Below are positions 16,097 through 24,652 of a stretch of 64,000 nt of DNA, in pieces (position 1 is the first letter of the stretch; every line of letters begins with the position of its first letter). Below the pieces are notes generated by a model that saw only the letters and a list, made by a program, of their open reading frames with translations, was not told where the DNA came from and did not search any database. Position numbers and translations under genes: made by a program. Origin of the DNA: Variovorax sp. Root473. GTDB lineage: Bacteria; Pseudomonadota; Gammaproteobacteria; Burkholderiales; Burkholderiaceae_C. Location of the stretch: contig NZ_LMEV01000020.1 in NCBI RefSeq assembly GCF_001426505.1, forward strand, positions 239,606-303,605, given 5' to 3'.

Positions 16097-16360
16097 CCCT
16101 CGCCGAGGGACTCGCGTCTCACTTCCCTTCAATTGTTTCGAATCCGTGAACACCGCGGTTCGTTTTGCTACGGGTTTTTACCTAGATCGCGGCGCACAAT
16201 TCATCTCACGGACCAGCCCTCAAAGCTGATCTGGGTGAACAGGGCCCCGAGCGAGGTGGCCGCCCTCCGAAAAAGAACAGAGAGGGGCGGTGACCCACCC
16301 AAGACCGGTTCGACATCCAAAGCAAGAACTTGAACTGAATTGAAGAAGGAAGAAATCCAA
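16097..16360 (+). other. Untranslated stretch upstream of the repeat protein
   Basis: These 264 bases between the ssb terminator and the next gene hold no supportable coding sequence. The segment is locally richer in A+T around 16130-16200 and probably contains the promoter and a leader of 100-200 bases for the downstream gene, but I see no -35/-10 pair or known riboswitch motif that I would defend. A GAAGAAGGAAG purine tract at 16342-16352 serves as its ribosome-binding site. Confidence 0.5.
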
Positions 16361-16741
16361 ATGACCGCCTCGAAGATCCTCTCCGCCGTTGCTGTTGCCC
16401 TGATGGCCGTTGCCGGCGCCGCCCATGCCGAAAGCTATGAAGGCGTGCATCAGCTGACCTCGGCCGCCAGCCGCGCCGACGTCGCTGCACAAGCCGCCGT
16501 GGCCGCCCACAGCGCCAACCCCTACGCCACCGGCGCCAACGCCGGCCCCGCGCAAGTGATCGTCTCGACGACCAGCCGCGCTGCCGTGCGTGCCGACGCT
16601 GTCGCCGCTGCGCACAGCGCCGACCCGTATGCCGAAGGCGCTTCGTCGGGCGTGGCTCCGATCGTCGCCAGCACCGTCGACCGCGCCGCGGTTCGCGCCG
16701 CAGCCCGCGCTGCCGCCCACGGCGACGCACTGCCGCTGTAA
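16361..16741 (+). CDS. Small exported protein with 35-residue tandem repeats (DUF4148-like)
   Basis: A 126-residue protein with a clear Sec signal peptide (cleavage after AHA, about residue 23). The mature part is two full copies and one partial copy of a 35-residue repeat: 37-71, 72-106 and 107-126, each opening with (S/D)RAxV, then an alanine-rich helix, HSA(N/D)PYA and a V(S/A)ST ending. The repeats recall the SRAEVRAE motif of DUF4148 proteins common in Burkholderiales, but I cannot name a function. The start follows a purine-rich ribosome-binding site; an in-frame TTG at 16340 is unlikely. It stands alone between two terminators, so it is probably monocistronic and periplasmic. Confidence 0.8.
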   Translation: MTASKILSAVAVALMAVAGAAHAESYEGVHQLTSAASRADVAAQAAVAAHSANPYATGANAGPAQVIVSTTSRAAVRADAVAAAHSADPYAEGASSGVAPIVASTVDRAAVRAAARAAAHGDALPL

Positions 16742-16793
16742 GCGGCCCGAACGCTTCGCCGATGCACTCGGCGAACGACCCAGGTCTTCATGG

Positions 16794-16828
16794 AAGCCGG
16801 CCCTGCCAACGCAGGACCGGCTTTTTTC
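16794..16828 (+). terminator. Intrinsic terminator of the tandem-repeat protein gene
   Basis: The arms AAGCCGGCCCTGC and GCAGGACCGGCTT pair with a 3-base loop and are followed by a run of six T. It lies about 50 bases after the stop codon. Confidence 0.9.
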
Positions 16829-17003
16829 ATGGGCGATGACAGCGACTTTTTGGCCGAAAGTCACATTGCCTTGGCCGTGCGCATCCTTCATGATTTGGGC
16901 GCGGGAGGGACGGCTGCCAGAGCGCATGCTTTCGCATTAACGCATCGCCGCGGTGCGAACACGCGAGAATCGAGCGTCGTTCCGACCGCGAAAAATGAAA
17001 GCA

Positions 17004-17644
17004 TGATCCGTCGCCGACCCCGCGACGACCCACTACGCATGGCCCTCACTCTCGACCCCGAAGACACGCGCGGACGCATCCACGACCTGGTGTGGAGCGG
17101 CTTTCACGCCGATGCCGACATCGGCTGGATGATCACTGACGAGTACCTCGATCCCGATGAGCTCACGTCCGAGGACCGTGCCTGGATCAAGGCCGAAACC
17201 GCGCGCGCCTGCGCCGCCAAGCGCGCCGCCGAGGCGCAGTGGCCTGCACAGACCGAGTACGACCGGCTCGACGCCGTGTTCGCACAACTGCGCAGCGAAA
17301 AGATCATTGCCCTGCATCGCGCCGGCAACACGCTGTCCGACGGCCACGACGACGTGCGCGAACAGTGGCGTGCAGCGGGGCGGCTCGAGTCCGGCATCCG
17401 CGGCTGCTGCTTCTATCACGCACAGGACCTCGACGGCGCCGTGCGCACCGGCCGCCTGTACCTCGCCTTCAGCGGCGGCATGATTCCCGAGATCGCGCAG
17501 CGCGAAGCCAACACCGTCGTGATCGGCCATCGCATCGTCGAACTGCTGCGCGAGGCCGGCTTCGGCGCGCAATGGAGCGGCAACATCAACGAGCGCATCG
17601 AAGCCGACCTCGGCCAATGGCGCAAGCGAGGCCCCGCCGCGTGA
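17004..17644 (+). CDS. Uncharacterised cytoplasmic protein (possible DUF6891 relative)
   Basis: A 213-residue soluble protein that I do not recognise with certainty. Visible features are an acidic N-terminal segment (GFHADADIGWMITDEY), a central DRLDAVFAQLRSEKIIALHRAG stretch (broken here at two points by polar turns) and a C-terminal half with IRGCCFYHAQD, YLAFSGGM and a predicted helix ending in the stop. There is no signal peptide or membrane segment. The layout recalls small DUF families such as DUF6891, but this is a weak memory-based suggestion. ATG 17004 is chosen; ATG 17040 is an alternative. Its stop overlaps the GTG start of the VanW-type gene (GTGA), so the two are probably co-expressed. 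Confidence 0.7.
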
Positions 17645-19434
17645 GCGTGCAGGCCTGGCAGCCGCCGCGCCGCATCGATGCGATCGACTTCTGGCTGCGC
17701 TCGCGGCTGCTCGCCACGGCCCACGCCCTGCGCGAAACCCTGCGGCCCTCGGCCCGGCGCTGGCCCCGTGGCCAACACGCACTGGCCGATGCGCCGGTGC
17801 TCGCGCAGCACCGAACCCCCTTGTGGACCGACGGCCGTGCCGGCGAATTTCCCCTGGTCGCCGGCAAGGTGCAGAACCTGCGCGTGGCGCGATCTGCGTT
17901 CGACGCCATCGAGGTCCCGGCCGGCGAAGTGCTGAGCTTCTGGCGCCAGCTGGGGCGACCGGGCCCAGGTCGCGGCTTCGTGGTCGGGCGCGAGGTGCGT
18001 GGCGGCTGTGTCGTGCCGACGCTGGCCGGCGGGCTGTGCCAGCTGTCGAACGCGCTCGCCACCGTGGCCGTTCGCGCGGGGCTTGAACTGGTCGAGCGTC
18101 ACGGGCACACGGCACGCATCGAACAGGCCGTCATGCCCGACAGCGACGCCATCGATGCGACGGTGTTCTGGAACTACGTCGACCTCAAGCTGCGCGCGCG
18201 GCACGCATGGCGGCTCGAGGTGATGCTGACCGACACCGAACTCGTGGTGCGCATTCGCGCGCGTACGCCGCTGGCAGTGTCGATCGAACCCGTCACGCTG
18301 CGGCGCACGAACGACGACGCGCCCACCGTGTTGCCGTTGGCACGCGGCTGCCTGAGCTGCGACCAGACGACGTGCTTTCGCCATCGGTCGCTCATCGACG
18401 TCGGTCCTGAAGGGGGCACCGTGGCGCTCGTCGATGGCTGGACGCCGGAGTTCGCGCGCTACTTGCGCGGGGTGCATCCGCAGGCGCAACGCATGCAACC
18501 CGTGCCGCTGCGGCTCGCGTTCTGGCGCGTGCCTGCTGCAGGCTGGCATCGCGAGTCCGAGACGAAAGGCCAGGTGACCACACCGTGGGCCGCGAGCCTG
18601 CGACGCGCCGCGTGGCAGCGGCTCTGGGCGCGGCACGCGGGCCAACGCCAAGCCAGCCTGATCGACGGCCAGCGCTGGCTCGCGCAAGCCTTTGCCGCAC
18701 GGCTGGCACCTTCGCACACCCACCTCGTGGTGGAGCAGTCACTGCTGCCGCACCTGCAGCGCCTCGGCGCGCTCGATGGGCGCCGCATCACCCTGTTGGC
18801 CAGCGCCTTGCCGATGGCCGACATCGAACAGACGCTCGATGCGGCATCGCAGCGCTGGCCCGGCGATGCGACCTTGCGCGACTTTCGCGCCGAGGCGTCG
18901 CTGGTGCGCGACGAGGCGCTGGCGCTCGCCTGCGCGGCAATCGTCGTCACGCCGCATGCCGCGGTGGCGCAGGCCATGGCGCAGTACGCACTGCAGGCCA
19001 CACTGCAGCGGCTCGAATGGGCACTGCCGCAGGTGAAGGCCACGCACAGCGCGCGTCAAGAACCGCCGCTCGTCGTGTTCGCCGCAAGCGCGCTGGCTCG
19101 CAAGGGTGCGCGCGAACTCGCAGCCGCGCTGCAAGGCTGGCCGTGCCGCCTGCGTGTGCTGGGGTCGCCGTCGGACGACGTGCAGCTCTGGCAGGGCATC
19201 CAACCCATTCAACACGCGAACTGGCAGGGCGACTGGCTGGCTGATGCGAGCGTCGTCGTGCTGCCCGCACACGTCGAACATGCACCGCGCGCACTGCTGC
19301 GCGCCGTGGCGGCCGGCGTGCCCGTGGTGGCATCGACGGCCTGCGGCCTGGCCGGCGTGCCGGGCGTGCACGAGGTCGCACCCGGCGACATCGGCGCACT
19401 GCGTATCGCATTGCAGGCCGCCTGTGTGGCCTGA
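17641..19434 (+). CDS. VanW-domain protein fused to a glycosyltransferase-like domain
   Basis: A 597-residue two-part protein starting at a GTG coupled to the preceding stop. Residues about 55-225 match the VanW family: NLRVARSAFDAIEVPAGE, then GGCVVPTLAGGLCQLSNALA and a conserved WNYVDLKLR. A small cysteine cluster follows (C237, C240, C245 in GCLSCDQTTCF). The C-terminal part (about 420-597) looks like the nucleotide-binding half of a GT-B glycosyltransferase, ending with HVEHAPRALLRAVAAGVPVVAS, the usual donor-binding acidic/proline region. No signal peptide is present. VanW has no established enzymatic role, so function is open; a cell-envelope or glycan role is only suggested by the fused domain. 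A vancomycin-resistance role is not supported. Confidence 0.8.
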   Translation: MSVQAWQPPRRIDAIDFWLRSRLLATAHALRETLRPSARRWPRGQHALADAPVLAQHRTPLWTDGRAGEFPLVAGKVQNLRVARSAFDAIEVPAGEVLSFWRQLGRPGPGRGFVVGREVRGGCVVPTLAGGLCQLSNALATVAVRAGLELVERHGHTARIEQAVMPDSDAIDATVFWNYVDLKLRARHAWRLEVMLTDTELVVRIRARTPLAVSIEPVTLRRTNDDAPTVLPLARGCLSCDQTTCFRHRSLIDVGPEGGTVALVDGWTPEFARYLRGVHPQAQRMQPVPLRLAFWRVPAAGWHRESETKGQVTTPWAASLRRAAWQRLWARHAGQRQASLIDGQRWLAQAFAARLAPSHTHLVVEQSLLPHLQRLGALDGRRITLLASALPMADIEQTLDAASQRWPGDATLRDFRAEASLVRDEALALACAAIVVTPHAAVAQAMAQYALQATLQRLEWALPQVKATHSARQEPPLVVFAASALARKGARELAAALQGWPCRLRVLGSPSDDVQLWQGIQPIQHANWQGDWLADASVVVLPAHVEHAPRALLRAVAAGVPVVASTACGLAGVPGVHEVAPGDIGALRIALQAACVA

Positions 19435-19450
19435 ACGGAGAACAACACAC

Positions 19451-20056
19451 GTGGCATCGATCGAACAGGCCCGCGCGGCCCTGGCACCTCATGGCGCGCT
19501 GGCGCCGCAACTCGCCGCCGAGCACTGGCACGGCGAGCTGGCCTTGCCCGCCGCCATCGCCACCTTCTACGAACAGGTCGGCCCGCTCGGCGACTGGGTC
19601 AATGACCGCGTGGGCCATGCCGGCCTCACCGTGCCGACCACCGGCAACCCGTTCAGCATTCCCGCGCTCTCGCGCCTGTGGCAGCTGCAGGCGGGCTACC
19701 GCTGGCACGGCATCACCGGCGAGCGCATTGCCGACTGGCCCGAGCATTGGCTGGTGGTGGCCGATCAGGGCGCCGACCCGTTCATCTTCGACCTGCGCAC
19801 CGGCGCGATCCAGTTCGCGATGCACGGCACGGGCACATGGCAGGAAGACGATCCGCTCTTCGCCGACATCTTCGAGATGGCCGCCTGCCTCGGCACCATC
19901 GGCCAGGTGTGGAACGAAGCGGGCGACGCCATCTTCACCGACGAGGACGACTGCGAAGTCGATCCGGTGCATCGCGCGCGGCTGATCGAGCGGCTCGTGC
20001 CGCTGCTGGGCAGCGCCGCGGTGGCTGAAGACATCGTCGATGTGTTCGGCTGGTAA
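19451..20056 (+). CDS. SMI1/KNR4 (SUKH)-like protein
   Basis: A 201-residue soluble acidic protein beginning at GTG 19451 with GGAG ten bases upstream. The N-terminal LPAAIATFYEQVGPLGDW and the central WLVVADQGADPFIFDLRTGAIQF match the pattern of SUKH-fold proteins: a helix-strand start, then a strand pair where a residue cluster reads as a displayed value. The C-terminus has an acidic FTDEDDCEVD segment. SUKH proteins are often immunity proteins to polymorphic toxins but also occur as housekeeping regulators. No toxin gene is nearby, so an immunity role is not claimed. It lies 16 bases after the VanW-type gene and 28 bases before the zinc-ribbon gene, consistent with one operon. Confidence 0.7.
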   Translation: MASIEQARAALAPHGALAPQLAAEHWHGELALPAAIATFYEQVGPLGDWVNDRVGHAGLTVPTTGNPFSIPALSRLWQLQAGYRWHGITGERIADWPEHWLVVADQGADPFIFDLRTGAIQFAMHGTGTWQEDDPLFADIFEMAACLGTIGQVWNEAGDAIFTDEDDCEVDPVHRARLIERLVPLLGSAAVAEDIVDVFGW

Positions 20057-20084
20057 GGGACGAACGAAGAGAAAAAGAAGCGCC

Positions 20085-21749
20085 ATGAGCATCGACCTGC
20101 AGACCCTCAAATGCGGCGAGTGCGGCAGCAGCGCGCTGCGCCGCACCGGCCTGAACGAATACACCTGCTCGCACTGCGGTTCGATGTCACTGGTCGAAGA
20201 CGACGTGTCCGACCGCCTCGAGCGCGTGCTGCAGCAGGTCAAGCACCACGCCGGCCAGCAGATCGCGGCCGAACAGGCGCTGCGCCAGAAGCAGATGCTG
20301 CGCATGATCGGCTTCGTCGTGATCGGCTTTGTCGGCGTGGCGCTGGCCATCCAGGTCGCGATGCTGCTGTTCGGTTCGGGCAAGCAGAACAACGTGCCCA
20401 CGGTGGCGCGCGCGATCGTCGACCGCACCATCCCGACGGACGGCCTGAAGCTCTCCGAGCCGCGCCAGGTGCTCGTCGGCGAGCGGCCGAAGCTGTGGGT
20501 GCTGGCGCGCAACGAAACCGGCCGGCCGCTCGAACGGCCCAGCCTGAAGGTCGTGTTCCACGATGGCGACACCCGGCTGAGCGAGCGCAGCGAATCGTTG
20601 CCGATCGACGTGCTGATGCCCGGCGAGTCCGCGCCCGTGGTGGTCGACCTGCCGTCGGGCAAGAACGTCACGCGGCAGGATGTCACGGTCGAGAAGCTGT
20701 CCGAACCGCGCAGCGCCGCCGAAGGGCCGCGGCTGGTGTTCTCGCGCCGGCGGCTGGTGCAGCAGGGCGAGCGCGTGCGCCTGGCCGGCCGCATCGTGCA
20801 TGCGGGTGCGCCGGGGGCACCCGCACTGGGCAGCATCGAGGCGCTTGTCACGCTGTACGACGATGCGGGCCAGGTGATCGGCACGGGTCGCGGCCATGCG
20901 CCGGGCTCCATGCTGGAGCCCGGGGGGCGTACCGCGATCGATGTCGACATCAGCCGCTTCGGCCGTGGCACCGCCATTGCGGCGTGGGACTACCGCGTCG
21001 GTTACCGCACGGTCGCGCCCTCGGGCTCGCGTACGACGGTGCTGAGTGCCGACCGCGTGATCCGCGCGACCGGCGGGCCGGAGGTCTTCCACCCCGACCT
21101 GCGGCTGAGCACTGAAGACCTGTTGGCCGAGGACAGCGAGCGCTTCGACCCGCGGCAGCTCGAGCTGCTGCCGCTGGTGGCGGGACGCAGCACGATCCAG
21201 CGGCCGCTTTTCATGACCGAGCTGGTGAACCGCAGCACCGACGCCGTGGCAATCACGCCCGGCGCGGTGATCTCGCGCTTCGGCGGCAGCACGGCCGACG
21301 GCACCACGCGTCTCGACGAGCTGGCCTACCTGTATCCGGGCGAGCGCTTTCCGATCCTGTTCGAGCCGAGGGCCGTGGACCGCATCACGCAGACCCGCGT
21401 CGAGTGGAAGCCGATGCGCCGCGCCGCATTGCCTGGCCCGCGCAAGCCGCTGGAGGTGCAGGTGACGGGCACCAAGGCCGGCACCGGCAGCGTGCTGCTC
21501 AACTTCAGCCAGCGCTTCACCTACAAGAGCGTGGAGGTCACGGGCACGGTGAAGAACCCCGGCACGGCCATCGCGGCCAAGGTGCGCCTGTGGGTGAGCC
21601 TGCGCGACCGCAACGACCAGCTGACCGGCTTCAAGGTGGTCGAGAACCTGCCGGCCATTGCGCCGGGCGAGAGCGTGCCCTTCCAGGTCCACGTGACGCA
21701 GCACGGCCGCGATTTCGCGAGCGTCGGGACGCTATACCAAACCGAATAG
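20085..21749 (+). CDS. Zinc-ribbon, single-pass membrane protein with repeated beta-sandwich region
   Basis: A 554-residue protein. A zinc ribbon at the N-terminus has C10, C13, C28 and C31 (CGECG ... CSHCG). A helical linker leads to one membrane segment at about 73-97. The remaining roughly 450 residues read as beta-rich: repeated ARNETGRPLERPSLKV, VTLYDDAGQVIGTGRG and VTGTVKNPGTAIAAKVRLWV segments resemble Ig-like/FxLYD-type modules that recur three or four times. Topology is most likely ribbon in the cytoplasm and sandwich domains in the periplasm. No catalytic motif is seen. It is the last gene of the 17004-21749 cluster; the following LLM oxidoreductase starts 43 bases on. Function unknown. 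Confidence 0.75.
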   Translation: MSIDLQTLKCGECGSSALRRTGLNEYTCSHCGSMSLVEDDVSDRLERVLQQVKHHAGQQIAAEQALRQKQMLRMIGFVVIGFVGVALAIQVAMLLFGSGKQNNVPTVARAIVDRTIPTDGLKLSEPRQVLVGERPKLWVLARNETGRPLERPSLKVVFHDGDTRLSERSESLPIDVLMPGESAPVVVDLPSGKNVTRQDVTVEKLSEPRSAAEGPRLVFSRRRLVQQGERVRLAGRIVHAGAPGAPALGSIEALVTLYDDAGQVIGTGRGHAPGSMLEPGGRTAIDVDISRFGRGTAIAAWDYRVGYRTVAPSGSRTTVLSADRVIRATGGPEVFHPDLRLSTEDLLAEDSERFDPRQLELLPLVAGRSTIQRPLFMTELVNRSTDAVAITPGAVISRFGGSTADGTTRLDELAYLYPGERFPILFEPRAVDRITQTRVEWKPMRRAALPGPRKPLEVQVTGTKAGTGSVLLNFSQRFTYKSVEVTGTVKNPGTAIAAKVRLWVSLRDRNDQLTGFKVVENLPAIAPGESVPFQVHVTQHGRDFASVGTLYQTE

Positions 21750-21792
21750 CCCCGTGCGTGACGGCATGGGCGGTTCGCGCCATGATCGCGCC

Positions 21793-22785
21793 ATGATTCC
21801 GCTTTCGATCCTCGACCTCTCCCCGATCACCGAAGGCAGCGATGCCGCGCAGTCGTTCCGCAACTCGCTGTCGCTGGCGCAGCACGGCGAGAAGCTGGGC
21901 TACACGCGCTACTGGCTCGCCGAGCACCACGGCATGCCGGGCATCGCGAGCGCGGCCACGGCCGTGCTGCTGTCGTACGTGGGCGCGGGCACCTCCACCA
22001 TCCGCATCGGCGCCGGCGGCGTGATGCTGCCCAACCACTCGCCGCTGGTGATCGCCGAACAGTTCGGCACGCTGGAGTCGCTGTACCCGGGCCGTGTCGA
22101 CCTCGGCCTGGGCCGCGCGCCCGGTTCCGACCAGCGCACCGCGCGCGCCCTGCGGCGCAACCTGGAGTCCGACGCCGACCAGTTCCCGCAGGACGTGATG
22201 GAACTCATGGACTTCATGTCGAAGAATCCGCAGCAGGCCGTGCGCGCCGTGCCGGGCGCGGGGCTCGAAGTGCCGGTGTGGATCCTCGGGTCGAGCACCT
22301 TCGGCGCTCAGCTCGCAGCGCACCTGGGGCTGCCGTACGCCTTCGCCTCGCACTTCGCGCCGCAGCAGATCATGCAGGCCATCCAGATCTACCGCGAGAC
22401 CTTCAAGCCCTCGGCGCAACTGAGCAAGCCCTACGTGATGCTGGGCTTCAACGTGTTCGCGGCCGACACCGACGCCGAGGCCGAGTTCCGCGCCACCTCG
22501 TGGCAGCAGGCTTTCGTGAACCTGCGCAGTGGCCGTCCCGGGCGCCTGCCGCCGCCGGTCGAGAACTACCGCCAGAAGGTCGGGCCGGCGGAGAACGCGC
22601 TGCTCGACTCGGTGCTGTCGTGCTCGGCCGTGGGCTCGGTCGAGACCGTGAAGCAGGGCGTGGAAGCGTTCGTGGCGCGCACCGGCGCCGACGAACTCAT
22701 GATCACTTCGCAGGTGTTCGACCACGCCGCCCGGCTGCGCTCGTACGAGCTGCTGGCCGAGGCATTCGGTCAGAAGCAGGCCTGA
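21793..22785 (+). CDS. LLM-class flavin-dependent oxidoreductase
   Basis: A 330-residue TIM-barrel flavoenzyme of the bacterial luciferase-like family (MsnO8/YhbW-type group). Recognisable parts are the start IPLSILDLSPITEG, YWLAEHHGMPGIASAA near residue 45, RIGAGGVMLPNHSPLVIAEQFG near 75-95 and GRVDLGLGRAPG near 105. These enzymes use reduced flavin to oxidise unknown small molecules. The ATG at 21793 is used because the first beta strand begins there; an upstream in-frame GTG would add 13 unlikely residues. It is convergent with the acyl-CoA ligase, with 3 bases between stops. Confidence 0.9.
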   Translation: MIPLSILDLSPITEGSDAAQSFRNSLSLAQHGEKLGYTRYWLAEHHGMPGIASAATAVLLSYVGAGTSTIRIGAGGVMLPNHSPLVIAEQFGTLESLYPGRVDLGLGRAPGSDQRTARALRRNLESDADQFPQDVMELMDFMSKNPQQAVRAVPGAGLEVPVWILGSSTFGAQLAAHLGLPYAFASHFAPQQIMQAIQIYRETFKPSAQLSKPYVMLGFNVFAADTDAEAEFRATSWQQAFVNLRSGRPGRLPPPVENYRQKVGPAENALLDSVLSCSAVGSVETVKQGVEAFVARTGADELMITSQVFDHAARLRSYELLAEAFGQKQA

Positions 22786-22788
22786 GGA

Positions 22789-24507
22789 TCAGGCCCGCTT
22801 GCGGGCTTCCTCGTCCACGAGGTCCTTCTTCGAGAGCTTGCCCACGGCGGTCTTGGGCAGCTCGGCGCGGATTTCGAGCGCGCCGATCATCTCGTGCTTG
22901 CCCAGGCGGTTCTTCAGGAAAGACTTGAGCGTGTCGAGCGTGAGGTCGTCTGCGCCGTCCTTGAGCTTCACGAAGGCCTTGGGCGACTGGCCGCGGTACG
23001 CGTCGGGCACGCCGATCACGCAGACCTCGGCCACCGACGGGTGCTCGTACACCGCCTCTTCGAGCACGCGCGGATAGACGTTGTAGCCGCCGCACAGCAG
23101 CATGTCCTTGGTGCGGTCGACGATGTAGAGGTAGCCGTCGGCGTCCATCTTCGCGACATCGCCGCTGCGGAAGTAGCCGTCGGCCGTCATCGACTCGGCG
23201 GTGGCCTTCGGGTTGTTCCAGTAGCCCTTCATGACGTTCGGGCCCTGCACGCACAGCTCGCCCGGTTCGCCGAACGTGGTCACGTCCTTCGTCGGATCGT
23301 CGAGGTTCACGAGCTTGATGCGCACCTGCGGCAGCGGCATGCCGCACGAGCCGGCCTTGCGCACGCCACGTGCGGGCGTGAAGGTGCCCACGGGCGAGGT
23401 CTCGGTCATGCCCCAGCCTTCGTTGAGGTGACAGCCCGTCAGTTCGAAGAAGCGCTGCTCCACCTCCACCGGCAGCGGCGCGCCGCCCGAGCCGCAGAAC
23501 TTCAGCGAGCGCAGGTCCATCTCCCTGGCCTTGGGGTGCGACAGGATGGCGGTGTACATGGTCGGCACGCCGGGGAACACGCTGATCCTGCTGGCCGCGA
23601 GTTCGTTCATCACCGCGTCGACGTCGAAGCGCGTGTGCAGCACCAGCGCCGCGCCCAGGCGCACGCCCAGCAGCATCGCTGCGCTCAGCGCGAAGATGTG
23701 GAACAGCGGCAGCACGACCAGGAAGCGCTCCTTGCCTTCGTCGAGGATCGGTGGCTCGCCGCGCGTCGATTCGTAGTACTGCGCCGAAGCCGACGTGAGG
23801 TTGGCGTGCGTGAGCATCGCGCCCTTGGGCAGGCCCGTGGTGCCGCCCGTGTACTGCAGCACCACGATCTCTTCGGCCAGGTCGCCCAGCGGGTAGGTCT
23901 GGTGCGTGCCTTCGCTTTGGAGCAGGTCGGTGAAGCGCACGTGGCGCGCATCGGTGGGCACGGGCGCGATCTGGCCTGCGGCCTGCAGTTGCGCCTGCAC
24001 CTTGTCGCCCGCCGCGCCGTGGTCGCCGAGGCTGCCGACCACCAGCGTCTTCAGGCGCGAGCTGTCGAGCAGGCGCGCCATCAGCGGATACAGGTTCACG
24101 AGGTCGAGCGTGACGAGGATGTCGGTGCGGCTGTCCTCGATCTTGTGGGCCAGCACGCGCTCGGCGTCCAGCGGCGAGTAGTTCACGACCGTGCCGCCGG
24201 CCTTGAGCACGGCGAAGAAGGCGATCGGGTAGTGCGGTGTGTTCGGCAGGTAGAGGCCGACGTGCACGCCTGGCTTCACGCCCAGGTCCTGCAGGCCCTT
24301 GGCGGCGCGGTCGACTGCGTCGCCGAGCTGGCGGTAGGTCAGCGACTGGCCCATGAACTCGACGGCCGAGTGGTCGGGCCAGCGCGCGACCGCCTCGTCG
24401 AGCATCTGCTGCACCGGCTTGACGGGCAGTTCGGCGTCCCAGCGCATGCCGGGCGGGTAGTTGCGCGTCCAGGGAAGGGTGTCGCCAGAAGGGGGAAGGT
24501 TCGCCAT
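22789..24507 (-). CDS. Long-chain fatty acid--CoA ligase (FadD-like)
   Basis: A 572-residue acyl-adenylate-forming ligase that activates carboxylic acids to acyl-CoA with ATP. The AMP-binding motif reads YTGGTTGLPKGA; further motifs are GWGMTETSP, the YFRSGDVAKMDADGY region and a final catalytic lysine in KTAVGKLSKK. The start at 24507 has GGAGA about 8 bases upstream. It is one of two FadD-like genes in the window (see 30930) and stands alone, convergent with the LLM gene and divergent from mnmA with a 145-base gap. Chain-length preference cannot be judged from the sequence. Confidence 0.9.
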   Translation of the reverse strand: MANLPPSGDTLPWTRNYPPGMRWDAELPVKPVQQMLDEAVARWPDHSAVEFMGQSLTYRQLGDAVDRAAKGLQDLGVKPGVHVGLYLPNTPHYPIAFFAVLKAGGTVVNYSPLDAERVLAHKIEDSRTDILVTLDLVNLYPLMARLLDSSRLKTLVVGSLGDHGAAGDKVQAQLQAAGQIAPVPTDARHVRFTDLLQSEGTHQTYPLGDLAEEIVVLQYTGGTTGLPKGAMLTHANLTSASAQYYESTRGEPPILDEGKERFLVVLPLFHIFALSAAMLLGVRLGAALVLHTRFDVDAVMNELAASRISVFPGVPTMYTAILSHPKAREMDLRSLKFCGSGGAPLPVEVEQRFFELTGCHLNEGWGMTETSPVGTFTPARGVRKAGSCGMPLPQVRIKLVNLDDPTKDVTTFGEPGELCVQGPNVMKGYWNNPKATAESMTADGYFRSGDVAKMDADGYLYIVDRTKDMLLCGGYNVYPRVLEEAVYEHPSVAEVCVIGVPDAYRGQSPKAFVKLKDGADDLTLDTLKSFLKNRLGKHEMIGALEIRAELPKTAVGKLSKKDLVDEEARKRA

Positions 24508-24652
24508 GCGTCGTGTCTCCGCTGTGTTTCGGGTCACTGTAGCGCCGGCCTTTCGCATCGTGGCGTGCGGGCTGACAAGCCGGCGACACGGGTTTTCCCG
24601 ATTTCCCACACGCCGGATGCCCCTGTCGCCGGGCTGGGACAATGGCGGGCTT

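Noticed and set aside
16135..16150. TTCGAATCC resembling a tRNA T-loop
   Set aside because: No acceptor, D or anticodon stems pair around it.
17641..19434. Vancomycin-resistance determinant because of the VanW domain
   Set aside because: No vanH/A/X genes are near, the host is Gram-negative, and VanW alone has no established resistance role.
19451..20056. Immunity gene of a polymorphic toxin system because of the SUKH-like fold
   Set aside because: No toxin, Rhs, CDI or secretion gene is nearby, and the neighbours suggest a different operon.
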